Assembly: GCA_951394405.1 (NCBI GenBank) | Contig: OX596337.1 | Location: 1,488,001-1,552,000, forward strand | Length of the DNA stretch: 64,000 nucleotides | Origin: Coprinellus micaceus | Taxonomy: Eukaryota; Basidiomycota; Agaricomycetes; Agaricales; Psathyrellaceae | Reading direction: 5' to 3' | Part shown: in pieces, positions 28,262 through 38,284 of the stretch | Numbering within the stretch: position 1 is the stretch's first letter | How the letters are laid out: every line of letters starts with the position of its first letter | Program-made: the position numbers and the translations under genes | The notes under the pieces: model-generated | Database searches by the model: none | What the model was told of the DNA's origin: nothing | What the model saw: the letters and a program-made list of their open reading frames with translations, nothing else

Positions 28262-29329
28262 CAGTGATGCCCTCGGTGGTCGTATACCAGCCTAGCAGTC
28301 GGCGGTACACCTTCCTGACGACGGGGTAGAGATGCCCAAGATCTTCCAGAGAATGACTTGGTGGTTTCTGATACTGCAGACATTGACGAGGTCACTACTG
28401 CAGCTTTCACCCAACTTGGCAATGGAGGAATCATCCAAGCTGCTCAAGGGCATACCTGTGATGAGTGTTGTCAGAAGAGGAGGTTTGGACCCAACGAGCA
28501 GCACTTGAATCCAGATCTCTATGATCCAGTTCGAATGTGTGTTGTGGATGGGATTGTGATGTCTCCAACAGTATGTCACTCATCTTCTTGACAAAGTGTT
28601 TCCTATCACTTATTTCAAACCCAGCATTGTGCCTACGATGGCTGCCAAGCAACATTGGCCAATGCTCGTGGTGAAGCTTTCTGTGAGTATCACCGCCAGC
28701 TCTACAGCAACCAGTGTCGTGTCCGTGACTGCCATCTTGCCTCTATGATTGGTACACAGGCATGTGTCCATCATCAGAGAGAATGGGAGCACCACCAGGA
28801 TACGCATAGTAGAGCCAACCTTGCTGGAGTACGTCGCATGATCTCTAGACCTCAGGAACATGTTCCTTGGCAGAATCCCCACCAGGTAGCTGAGGTTCAA
28901 GCCCATGATCAACCTGCACCTGAAGAGGATGATGCTGCCACCCTGCGCAAGCACTTCTTTTCTCCTGCCAGGTACTACTGCACAGAGACTGCATGCTACC
29001 CATGTGGTGCTGTCATTGCATGGACTCTGTTTGACCGGAGCGAATCCCCCACCAACATCCTTCGTTTCTTGGCCACCATCTTCTCCACCCCTCAGTCTCG
29101 TCCTGATTACATTTGTGTTGACAAGGGGTGTCAGATTCTCAGAACTGCTGTGGTTAATGGGAGCTTTGAGACAACTTGGAAGGATACCAGGTTTATTGTG
29201 GACACCTATCACTACTCTAACCACAAGCGCACTGACAACCTGTGCCAAACCTGGTGCAACCCCTCCCCCCTCAATGGTGGCCAGCCCAACCTTGTTGCTG
29301 CACAGGGGAAGAAGAAGCAGGCTGCATAG

Positions 29330-29639
29330 GAGAGGTGTTAAGGAATGATGGGAGTTGTTACACTTTGCTGGACTGTTTTTTTTTGTTGCTCTATTATGCT
29401 ATCTTGTCTTGTCGCGGCCTTGTTTTATCTTCAGGCGGCCCTCTCTTTATCTGTACTATACTTGTCTCTTGCTACTATGGCTTTGACTCACCTTTACTTA
29501 TGCTTGGCCCCTTGACTTGTTTTAATGCAGCTATACTCCTGTTGTAGTCATCACATCTGTACCACCTTTGTACTGTATTGGTTGTGGTTGTGGTTCATAG
29601 TTACTCACACCTCTATATCAAGTTTGATAAATTCCAGTT
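29330..29639 (+). other. 3' flank of the KDZ-like gene
   Basis: T-rich DNA without an exon-like frame. It probably includes the 3' UTR of the KDZ-like gene. I see no transposase continuation in any frame. Confidence 0.35.
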
Positions 29640-30116
29640 GGAGTCCAGTTAGAGTTGAGCTGAAAGTCAATCCATACTAAACATATTTACACTAGTTGGT
29701 ATGACTGAGGATGTTTGCTAGTTGGAGTCTAGTTGGAGTTTGGTTGGAGTCCAATTGGAGTCTGGTTGGAGTCTGGTTGGAGTCTAGTTGGAGTCTAGTT
29801 GGAGCCCAGTTGGACACATAGAGTCTAGTCAGACATGAATATGGACTTTTAGAGCAAGTCCTGATTGGGGTCCAATTGGAGTCTAGTTGGAGTCCAGTCA
29901 CTACCAAAGAGTTCTGCCTGGAGTCTGGACAGAGCTGGTTGGGGTTGGTTGGGGTTGGATTGGAGTCCAATTGGGGTGGGCTGGGGTAGGCTAGACTTGG
30001 TTGGGGTTGGTTGGGTTTCCACTGGACTCCAATGGACCCCAGCCCCCCCAGGCTGGATACCCAATGGGGTGGCTGGACCCCAATGGAGTCCAATTGGACA
30101 AGTGGGGGAGTGTGAA
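29640..30116 (+). repeat. GGAGTCC-rich repeat with an 11-bp minisatellite
   Basis: Here TTGGAGTC(C/T) words are repeated throughout. At 29719-29817 nine units of about 11 bp (TAGTTGGAGTC and variants) stand in tandem. After a short interruption come TTGGGGTTGG and GGACTCCAATGG variants, ending GGAGTCCAATTGGACAAGTGGGG. That last string matches the end of the block at 14936-15412, so the two are members of one family. It abuts a LINE-A fragment at about 30117. Confidence 0.7.
29719..29817 (+). repeat. 11-bp minisatellite (TAGTTGGAGTC)n, nine units
   Basis: The unit lengths are 11, 11, 12, 10, 11, 11, 11, 11 and 11 bp. Substitutions are mostly T/C and G/A at the unit ends. The array lies inside the wider GGAGTCC-rich repeat. 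Confidence 0.8.
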
Positions 30117-32636
30117 GTACTGCCGGGTCCCGACCATGTTACATGGCAGCACCTGAAGTATATCTTCACTGTACCTGAATGTGAAAATGTCGTGATGGAC
30201 TTGGCCAATGCCTGCATAAAAACAGGGCACTGGCCAAAACACTTCAAGGACTCACTTTCAATCATCATACCGAAACCGAATAAGCCGTCCTACTCTGCCC
30301 CAAAGGCATTCAGACCCATTGTGCATCTGAACACCCTTGGTAAATTGGTTGAAAAGATGATTTCCAACCGTTTTCAGTTTGACATGATCAAGTATGATCT
30401 TGTCGACCCAAATCAAATGGGAGGGGTGCGCCAGCGCTCCACCGAAGACGCAGGCCTATTCCTAACGCACCTGGTACGGATGGGGTGGGCAACAGGACTT
30501 GAGACGAGTGTTGTGGCCTTCGGCATCACCCAGTTCTTTCCGTCCATCAACCACGAGTTCTTACTCGAGGTACTTCGCAAGCAGGGCTTCCACCCTATGG
30601 TGGTAACCTTCTTTGAATCCTACCTGGTGGAGCGACACACATCCTATGTGTGGAATGGCTCTACCTCGGAACCTTTCCGGGCGGACATGGGGGTGGGACA
30701 AGGCTCTGCCCTCTCACCCGTGCTATCTGCCCTAGTCATAGCTCCAATCATGAAGCTATTTCGGTTGAGGCCAGAGGGGAAACTCGCTACCTTGATATCA
30801 TACGTGGACGATGGTACCATCATCGTCCAATCTCGCGATATCAAAGAGAATTGCGTGCATCTTTATCATGCATACCAGTGTCTTTTCGATATGTTTACAA
30901 AAGCAGGGCTCGTCTTGGAACACGACAAGACAGAACTCTTCCACTTCTCCAAAGGCCATACAGACTTCCGCATGCCCCTTGACCTCGGATATGCCCCCTT
31001 CACAGGGGACACCCCTCTGAAACCCAAGCAGTACTGGTGCTACCTGGGCTTCTCCTTCAACCAGTTCTTGTCCTTCAAAGAACACATCCAGTACTACTCA
31101 ACCAAGGCTCTCACCACCGTAATGACAATGAGGATGCTTGGCAACTCTACTCGAGGGCTCTCGCCCAAGAACAAACACATCTTGTTCCGTGCGTGTGTGA
31201 TTCCGATCTGCACGTACGGACATAGGTTGTGGTATTATGAGGGCGCCAAAATCCAGGGCGCACTCAAAATTCTAACCTCCATGCAGCGTAAAGCAGCATG
31301 CTGGATAATAGGAGCGTTTCGTACGTCTCCTACTGGAGGAGTGGAGTGCCTTGCAGGCCTCCCACCCATTCGTCTTCACCTTCGGAAGCTCTCACAGTGT
31401 GCTGTGTTCCGAACGGCGACACTATCTGACACACACCCACTGCGCTCCCTCCTACCAGAGGAACACAGGGGGAGTGCCTCTCCCCATTATGGGGCCGCCT
31501 GCCACCTCTCCCCGGTGAACCGCGGCCACGTAAAGGATGCTATAGGACAGACCCTTAGGGGACTGCCCAAACTGATGGAGAAGTTCAAGCCATGCGTGGT
31601 CGAAAATACTCCAGGATCTAGGATGATGGACCTCTATGGGGCCCAAGTCCATTTTAACAGTTTCCAGCGGTACGGCGAGGATATCCTCGAAAGGCACCGA
31701 CAGGAACTGAACACACTATGGAACTCATTGAGTACCAATATCCGCACGGTGTGTATGGGGGTGGATGCGTCCATCCCCAAGACCACTAGGCATAATGTGA
31801 CTGCAGCCTACGTTTACAAAGGCTTAGGCAACCAACGGAGGAAGGGAGTCACGGTGGCAGGACGTGTCCTGTCATCCGACACCCAGCTCTTAGCGATTCA
31901 TATGGCGGTTGGAATGGCTTACGGCCCTAGAAGACTGCAATTGAATTGCGATATTCACTGACTCCTTGGCCATGGCTAAGAGAGCAGTCGATCCGGGGAT
32001 CCATTCGGGCCAGGCGTTTTGGCTTGCAACGTGCAAGGCTCTCCGCACCTGGTTTGCTGCCAAGGCGGACAGACGGGTGGACTTCATCGAGACCCCTTCT
32101 AAATTGAAATGGGGTCTTCAACATTGTGCACATCTGCACACGTGGAGCCTCCATCCTACTCCGGCAGGAGTGAGACCCGCTACTTCTCTCGATAGGATAG
32201 CGTGCGCAAGCACGTTGCTGACTCCGCACTGGATGCGTGGGCTACTCAGGCACGCAACCCAGATTATCTAGGGCACCAGTTCATGGTGCTGCGCGACCCC
32301 AAGGGGAAGCCAATCCATCCGACGTACTCCAACGGGGGAGTGTGGCTCCGACATGTTAATGAGAGCAATGCGCTATGTGCACGTATGTGCAGAGCCATTC
32401 TCAATCATGCACCGACTGGCGAATACCGCCAACGGTTCAATATTCGTAACCAAGACTCACACGAGTGTGAGTGTGGTTGTCCGATGCAAACTAGGCATCA
32501 TATCTTTACCCAGTGCGGAGTGCTGGAAACGTACGACCGAGACCCCCACTACGTCTGGGAGCTCGTTTGGTTCTTAGAAGATAACCCAAAGGTGTTCGCC
32601 TTTGGGTTTGAATACGCCCCACAGGGGGATGGTTGA
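30117..32636 (+). pseudogene. LINE-A copy 3 partial ORF2 (RT-RNase H)
   Basis: This fragment lacks the endonuclease. RT motifs FFPSINHEFL, GVGQGSALSP and SYVDDGTII are intact, although the usual FDIAQFF reads FGITQFF, so a conserved Asp is Gly. The RNase H reading frame is broken near 31930, just where the catalytic IFTDSLAMAKR block should be, and again near 32200. The C-terminal zinc motif CECGCPMQTRHHIFTQC is present in the last frame. The open frame that extends upstream to 29865 only reads through the repeat and is not coding. Confidence 0.9.
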
Positions 32637-33082
32637 GAGGACGTGGCCTCGTCTGGCTTGGACTGGTCTTTGCTGGTTAAAGGTCTCGCGTGGAGGGAGC
32701 TGGGTAGGTACCCTGACGTGTCAGTCCTTGCAACTGATGTGGATGAGGGGTACCCGAAGCGCAGTTACCGTGAGGGACACCGTTCGGGGGCAGGCAAGGT
32801 GTGCCCCCGGGGCCCATAACACCTTGTGGTGGACTGGTACTGGTGGGGATTAGACTGGGCTGGGTGGGAATGCCAACTTAACATACCAATCTGTTAGTGC
32901 CGCAAGGCCTTTCATCGTCTGTCTGCTGGTTGGGGGTAAAACCTCAAGCGCCGGGCGTCTCCAAATCGTCAATCTTTCGTGTTTCATAATTGCAGTAGTA
33001 CTTAGTTAGTGACGCTCGCGCTCTCTTTGTATGTTGATAGCGACCAGACTGCCACCGTGCCCCGGTGTATAAAAGCTGATTT

Positions 33083-33117
<35 letters not shown>
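30117..33117 (+). mobile_element. 5'-truncated LINE-A (copy 3)
   Basis: Starts inside ORF2 at GPDHVTWQHLKYIF (about 30125), continues through RT and RNase H to the stop at 32636, and then the 3' UTR. It ends ...AAAAGCTGATTTC plus a poly(A) run at 33084-33117. Target duplication was not found: the right flank is an inverted LINE-A, while the left flank is the GGAGTCC repeat. The junction may therefore have been rearranged. Confidence 0.9.
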
Positions 33118-33119
<2 letters not shown>

Positions 33120-35374
33120 AGGTAAGATTCAAAGAAGGTCACCACCATAGGGTGGAAGCCTTGTTTGCGAAGTACGTCAAGTAGGAACTCGTGGTTGATG
33201 GACGGGAAGAACTGGGCGATGTCGAAGGCCACCACACTCGTCTTGAGTCCTGCTGCCCATCCCGTCCGCACCAAGTGCATCAGGAATAGACCCACATCTT
33301 CGGTGGAGTGCTGCCGCACCCCTCCTATTTGATTAGGGTCAACAAGATCGTATTTGATCATGTCAAACTGAAAGTGGTTGGAAATCATCTTTTCAACCAA
33401 TTTTCCAAGGGTGTTCAAGAGCACGATAGGTGTGAACACTGTTACGACCTCGATGAGGGAGTTGGCGTTGTCGGTCACTGGTCAGCTTCTTAGTTGTGCT
33501 ATCCCCCTATTCCTAATAGCTTCTGGGATGTTGCACAGGCAGTCACACATCTATTGGACAATAGTATGTTGCACTGGTATCAGACTTGCACATTCTTCTA
33601 TGACACGTCAGGGGTCCACGGATCCTCTTGGATGCTTACTAGTTGGGTGATCTTGTAGTCAAGTCTGGCGTCGTCACCCGGCGGGTTCACTACTGGAGTG
33701 TAGAAGGTTTTTAGCGGTGTTCACTATCTTGACTGTTGTTCATGGTGAGAAGGGAGTCTTGTGGAGTTGTGGAAGTCTTGCAGGAGCTTATTGAATGGGA
33801 TAGCGGAGTGGTGGAGTGGGTGAAAGGGGACTAAGATTAAAGTATAACAAGCTAAGCTACATCAGATAAACTATGGGGTCTTTATACTACTTTGGTGTGA
33901 GTCATGGGGTAGCTGCAGAGTTGTATGTACTATGAGTCCTAAAAGAGAAAAAGAAAAAGAAAAAGAAAAGAAATAAGGTGGTTGTGCATGGGTAGGAGGG
34001 GAGGTGTGAAGCGAAGTGTAACAAACGCCTTTGGGGTGGAATAGGTCCCATGGGCACTTGTCTGTTTCTGAGATATCTTTGATGTGTTCATTAAAGAACT
34101 CCCTACACATCTTTTTTACAATATGCCAAAATGTACCACAGGTTTCAGCAGAGTCATCCACTTTCCACTCATCATACACCTTCTGACATTTGTCAGTCCA
34201 CCACTTTTTAGAGTGGGGGGTAATAATGTACTCCTCAGAGTGGGTGAACCACGCATCAGAGAACACCTTTCCAATAGCCACAGAGAGTTCCTCCACTCCT
34301 TCTGCGGTATTGAGATCGTACAGGTCGGAGAGACCAGGCATCTCCTATTCGACCTGCATAAAGAAGGGGGCCACCACATCCTCCTTGAGGGTGCGGCCCT
34401 TGATACGCTCAGCATGGTTGCTGAGTTTGATAACTGACGACAGCGGATAGTGGTCCGAGGTCCCCTTGAGGTCATGATCTCTCAGCGGCGCCGCTGAGAG
34501 AATGTAGGCAGGTTGAACGAACACCATGTCTATTACAGACTTGATGTTTGCGTCGGCGTGGGACACGTATGTGGGTCCTGGATTGGCAGGTGGGGAGTAT
34601 TCCACACCCATACGGGCTGCTGTTTCCAGCAGTAGAATGGCTGTATCTCCATGGTTTGGGACGGCATCATCCCATTCCCTAGGGTGACAGTTGAAGTCCC
34701 CAGCCATGTAGTCCATGGTCAGGAGTGATTCTGCATGGCGATTGAGCAAGCGCATTGCTCAATGGTCAGCGTCTGAGTATACGTTAGTGAGGTGCATGGG
34801 CTCATCACCTGCAAACAGGGAGATAACCATTGTGTCTTGATCATCAATCAAATCTTGATGGTAAGTCGGACGGAGTACGTCCAATCTCTTATTTACATAG
34901 GTCATGGCCCTAGGAAGGGTCCCTGGCTCAGTGGGAGGGATTATGCAGGTCCACTTAGGGTGACGGGGCAAGCCACACACCGCTGTACTTCCTTGTCATG
35001 TGCAGAAGGGGCGTGGCGAATGAGCCTCCATGGAGGCTCTTGTAAGAATACGGTATCCAATGATTTACAGTGAGCTTTGAGTAATACAATGAGAGAGTCC
35101 CAAGACTCCACAATGCTAAAAGAGAGAACCCTAATCTTCCGTAATGTTGTACTAGACATTAGGACGGACTGGATTAGATTGAAGTCTGCCACGATCTTGA
35201 TGATCACGCACCTGCTTGTTGAGGATGTTGATCTGGGCATGGTTGAACCTCTCATACCAGAACAGACAGTTTGACGACTCAGCATAATGGCCCTCCTTCC
35301 TGCAGTTGATACAATGTACACGATGGGGGCAAGTGAGGATCTCCTCCGCAGTGGGAGGCATGGGCTTTGGGGGG
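33118..35374 (-). mobile_element. Decayed LINE-A (copy 4), with internal deletion
   Basis: Minus-strand pieces. 33118-33434 encodes RT (FRPIVLLNTLG-like to FFESYLV). 34024-35374 encodes the endonuclease, linker and the last part of ORF1 with zinc knuckles. Between them lies a solo LTR (33440-34023). Just right of the LTR, sequence jumps at 34045 from the KAFRPIV region to the RPWDL region, an internal loss of several hundred bases. Many codons show C-to-T or G-to-A changes at CpG (for example Arg to Cys or His). Stops and shifts break both ORFs. Confidence 0.85.
33440..34023. mobile_element. Solo LTR, 584 bp, inside LINE-A copy 4
   Basis: The 584 bp start TGTTACGACC and end GTGTAACA, so the termini are inverted (TGTTAC / GTAACA). 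The flanks are AACAC (33435-33439) and AACGC (34024-34028), a 5-bp target duplication with one CpG-type change. The surrounding LINE sequence is continuous once the insert is removed (...GTCTGAACGCCTTTGG in other copies). No coding capacity. Five-base duplications and TG...CA ends fit an LTR retrotransposon; family (Gypsy or Copia) and orientation cannot be fixed. An A/G-rich tract lies near 33945-33980. Confidence 0.75.
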
Positions 35375-35442
35375 TTTTTTTTTTTTCTTTTTTTTTTGAA
35401 ATCATTTTTTGTATTCCGGGGCAAGATGGCAGTCCGGTCGCT
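35375..35442 (-). mobile_element. Very short LINE 3' end fragment
   Basis: A T-run with one C (35375-35397) is followed by about 45 bp of the LINE 3' end (GAAATCATTTTTTGTATTCC, then GGCAGTCCGGTCGCT). It sits between copy 4 and the 5' end of copy 6. No target duplication was found. Confidence 0.75.
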
Positions 35443-35578
35443 CATCGCTTCTTGATCTCTTACCACCACCTTCCTATTCGGGCCGACCAATCTCCACACT
35501 CGCAACCTCTCTACCCCATCGCCAGGAAGGTGTACCGCCGACTGCTAGGCTGGTATACGACCACCGAGGGCATCACCG

Positions 35579-38284
35579 ATGTCCTCATCAAAGAAAAAAT
35601 CCGCCCCGCGCCGGGAGAAGTCGTCCCCACCAGGCAGCCGATCCCGCACGTCGTCCCGAGATCCCAGCCATCCGGCTTCCTCTACACCGAGGCCCCATTC
35701 GCGGGCAGCCTCTATGCACTCCAACAGGGACCTGTCCCAGGCCCCTCAATCCACCTCGTTAGGGGCGCAAGCCCGCGAACAATACACGCCGGACGTGCCG
35801 ACCCTTCGGGCTCAGCACGGACCATCTCAAACATCGATGAGCACCGCCGCCCAGAGTGACGATGACCCGTTGAACATCAGCAGAGGGGGTACGGAGGACC
35901 AGAGCGCCCACTCTGCCACCATACCACCATCCACAGTCTACAGGGAGAAGGATGGGAGCGAGAGTACCAGTGAGGATGACGAGGAGGCGGTGAGTTTTGG
36001 CTCGGATGCGACCAGGACCCAATTCCCCACCCCGGCACCCTCCAACACTCTCACCCTAGAAGACGCCATCTCCTTCCTCAATCGGGCTGCCGAGTTCTTC
36101 CTCAGACGGGATGTTCCCGCTGACGAGTACGAGGCAGTCAACACTCTACGGTTCACATGGGACCGAGTCGACACAGCCATCCAAGGCACTGCCTGGGGGA
36201 CTGCGTTCAAATCCCTGGACGACGACGACATGGTGACCCCACCGGGCACCCGTCCGCCGTCTCCACACACCCAAGCTACTCCCCGCGCCCAGAGGATCCG
36301 ATCCCCCCCGACTCAGTTCGGAAGGATCCCTCCCCTTGGACGCGGAGAGAGCGAGGACCCTCTCAGCAGCCGACCTGTCGGCGACACCGCACACGCCCCC
36401 CCCCTACACCCCATGCAGGTGCAAGAGGAGGACGACGATATCTATGCCTCGGACCCCGCAATCGGGTCCTGGGCTGCCAATGTCGAGGAGATGCTCAGCG
36501 GCGAGGTTGTACCTCCCGGGGAGAATCTCCATGACTCTACTACACCACATCCCATGGAGGATGTGCTCGTCAGGCCAGCGGTTCAAGAGCCGTCATCTCT
36601 GCAGGTGGCGCTTGTACCTCAAGGCTGGGGGAAGGCCGACCCTTTGGGGCGGCCCCCCTCCCCCCTATCTACAGCTCCTCCCAAGGGCTTCCGCTACTGG
36701 CGAGAGTACACCGAGGCGTCTGCCCGCAAGATCCGAGAGGGCCTTGCAGACACACCACCTCCGGAGTACCCCGCCCAGAATCCTCCTCCTTCGTTCGCCC
36801 CATCCAAGACGAACAAGCAACGCTCGCGTGTCGTTCCCCCTGGGGGCGGCAAGTGTAAACCCACTGGCTCGCCCATCCGAGTGGACCAGGACCCCATCCC
36901 GGAATGTCCCGCCCCTGTGGAGGAACGCCCCGAAGATTCTCGGGACGCTCAGGAACCGGCTGTACCCGGCCCGAACCTGAGCCTCCCGTTCTCTGCGGCT
37001 ACACGGAAGCGTGTGCACGACGGAGGCCCAAGGCCGCAGCCTAAAGCCCCCGCCGTCCCCTTCCAGAGAGTCGGCCTCCCGGTCGGCCATAAGAAGCCTC
37101 TCCCTAAACCCTCGGCCCTCAGGCCGTGGAACGTCGTTGCCAAGGGGGGCAAGACAAAAATGAATTACGTCGAGGCTGCTGCCACCTGGGGGCGGGCTCG
37201 ACCTGATTTAACTCCAATGCAGATCGCCAAGGTTATCAATGGCGGCCCTGTACCTCCCCTACCTCAGGTTCACCCTCCTCCGATCTCTGCTGGCCCCGTC
37301 TCGAGCGGGAAGAAGCAGAAGAAGAAGAAGACGGTGATCCCTCCCTCTACGACCAAGGGTCCGCCTTGCACGCAGATCATGGTCCTCTTCAACGAGAAGG
37401 ATGGGCAGATTCCCAAGATTGACGGCGGGTTCGTCATGAGGGGGATGAACGACATCCTTCAACGTGCTGGATCAGAGCTCCGAGTCCTCTCAGGCAGTCA
37501 GGCCTATGGGGGTTGGAGTCTTCGCACTACGGATGTTCCAAACGAGCGTGACTTAAATGCCGCGTGCGGTTGGATCACCCAAGTCCTTCCAGCCTGGTCC
37601 CGCAATCTGTGGGTCGGGCTTCCGCAGTCCACCAGCTATCTCGCGATACATGGTGTTCCGAAATACAAGGTCGGGGGTAACCTAACAGTCTACTCTGACA
37701 TCGACAGCGCGTTCGAGGCCTCGCCCTTGAGCGAGCACTACATTCCGACCGCCCGCCCCCGGGTGATCAACTCCGAGTCGAAGGCCTCCACATCGGTGAC
37801 CGTCTACTTTAACATCTGGGACTCCCAAGCAGGGACCCGCGCGAAGGCCTTGAACAACAAGACCATCAACATCCTCGGCAGGAAGTGCCTTATCAGGTCC
37901 ACTCCTCGTCAACCCGGCGTCCCCTTCTGCAAGAATTGCTGCAAGTGGGGACATCCTGACTTCATGTGCCGGACCCGTTGCAGGTGCCCCATCTGCGGCG
38001 AGTCTCATACTCGGGATGAGCATCGCCACCACGCGAGCTGTTGCAAGGGCAAGCCCAAGCAACTCCCAAAGCCGATTCCCCCCACCGTGGAGGAAATCAA
38101 AGTCTGCCCCCATCGTGTACGTTGTCTCAACTGCAGGAAGGAGGGCCACGACGCCGAGTCGTCGAAATGTCCGTTCTGGTACGCGAGGTTCAACCGCGCC
38201 CAGATCGACGCTCTCAACAAGCAGGTACGTGATCGTCAAGATCGTGGACGGCTTCACTCTAACCCAGTCCTTCCTAATGTCTAG
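35579..38284 (+). CDS. LINE-A ORF1 protein (zinc-knuckle), intact frame
   Basis: This is a 901-residue open frame starting MSSSKKKSAPRREKSSP and ending PVLPNV. Residues 1 to about 450 are Pro/Ser/Asp/Glu-rich and low-complexity. From about 520 a globular region begins (RPWNVVAKGGKT, YVEAAATWGRARPDLTP, TQIMVLFNEKDGQIP, GWITQVLPAWSRNLWVGLPQ). Near 780-880 are three zinc knuckles: CKNCCKWGHPDFMC, CPICGESHTRDEHRHHASC, and CLNCRKEGHDAESSKC. By analogy with other LINE ORF1 proteins it probably binds the element's RNA. The stop TAG overlaps the ORF2 start codon (ATGTCTAG, 38277-38284). This is the only ORF1 in the window without any interruption. Start chosen because all copies begin with MSSSKKK. 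Confidence 0.9.
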   Translation: MSSSKKKSAPRREKSSPPGSRSRTSSRDPSHPASSTPRPHSRAASMHSNRDLSQAPQSTSLGAQAREQYTPDVPTLRAQHGPSQTSMSTAAQSDDDPLNISRGGTEDQSAHSATIPPSTVYREKDGSESTSEDDEEAVSFGSDATRTQFPTPAPSNTLTLEDAISFLNRAAEFFLRRDVPADEYEAVNTLRFTWDRVDTAIQGTAWGTAFKSLDDDDMVTPPGTRPPSPHTQATPRAQRIRSPPTQFGRIPPLGRGESEDPLSSRPVGDTAHAPPLHPMQVQEEDDDIYASDPAIGSWAANVEEMLSGEVVPPGENLHDSTTPHPMEDVLVRPAVQEPSSLQVALVPQGWGKADPLGRPPSPLSTAPPKGFRYWREYTEASARKIREGLADTPPPEYPAQNPPPSFAPSKTNKQRSRVVPPGGGKCKPTGSPIRVDQDPIPECPAPVEERPEDSRDAQEPAVPGPNLSLPFSAATRKRVHDGGPRPQPKAPAVPFQRVGLPVGHKKPLPKPSALRPWNVVAKGGKTKMNYVEAAATWGRARPDLTPMQIAKVINGGPVPPLPQVHPPPISAGPVSSGKKQKKKKTVIPPSTTKGPPCTQIMVLFNEKDGQIPKIDGGFVMRGMNDILQRAGSELRVLSGSQAYGGWSLRTTDVPNERDLNAACGWITQVLPAWSRNLWVGLPQSTSYLAIHGVPKYKVGGNLTVYSDIDSAFEASPLSEHYIPTARPRVINSESKASTSVTVYFNIWDSQAGTRAKALNNKTINILGRKCLIRSTPRQPGVPFCKNCCKWGHPDFMCRTRCRCPICGESHTRDEHRHHASCCKGKPKQLPKPIPPTVEEIKVCPHRVRCLNCRKEGHDAESSKCPFWYARFNRAQIDALNKQVRDRQDRGRLHSNPVLPNV

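Larger units (their letters stand above)
20625..28332 (-). mobile_element. Near full-length LINE-A retrotransposon (copy 1)
   Basis: The element is read right to left. Its 3' end is the T-run at 20623-20647, that is, a poly(A) tail, preceded on the minus strand by the family 3' end ...CCCCGGAATACAAAACCTGATTTC. Its 5' end at 28332 is about 65 bp shorter than the longest 5' UTR copies (35454 and 58176). It is flanked by a 13-bp target duplication. It contains ORF1, then ORF2, with a 364-bp LINE fragment nested in ORF1. ORF2 combines APE-type endonuclease, RT, RNase H and a C-terminal zinc motif, as in the fungal Tad1-like clade; clade placement is inferred. Confidence 0.95.
19641..29329 (+). 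pseudogene. CxC5/CxC6-KDZ transposase-like protein, split by a LINE
   Basis: The frame runs 19641-20624, is interrupted by a LINE, and resumes in the same phase at 28346-28570 and (after an intron) 28625-29329. Together this is about 637 residues. Two cysteine clusters resemble the CxC5 and CxC6 zinc clusters found before KDZ (Kyakuja-Dileera-Zisupton) transposase domains in basidiomycetes. The first is CNAEGC...CDCCKTSYY. The second is CDECC...CAYDGC...CEYH...CRVRDC...ACVHH. The C-terminal part has the start of an RNase-H-like transposase core: DYICVDKGCQ and IVDTYHYSNHKRTDNLCQTW, followed by CNPSPLNG. It then stops with GKKKQAA, well before the C-terminal helical part usual in full transposases, so it is also truncated at its 3' end. 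The N-terminus begins with a hydrophobic Ser/Pro stretch, and an upstream exon cannot be excluded. The LINE insertion alone should abolish function. Family names are from memory of the KDZ literature. Confidence 0.7.

Noticed and set aside
29865..31961. A single 698-codon gene
   Set aside because: The first about 85 codons translate the GGAGTCC repeat; the rest is LINE-A ORF2. The fusion is accidental.
30117..35374. Twin-primed inversion of one LINE (copies 3 and 4)
   Set aside because: Twin priming puts the inverted 5' part upstream of the 3' part. Here the poly(A) end touches the inverted copy, and the two copies overlap in content and differ in age.
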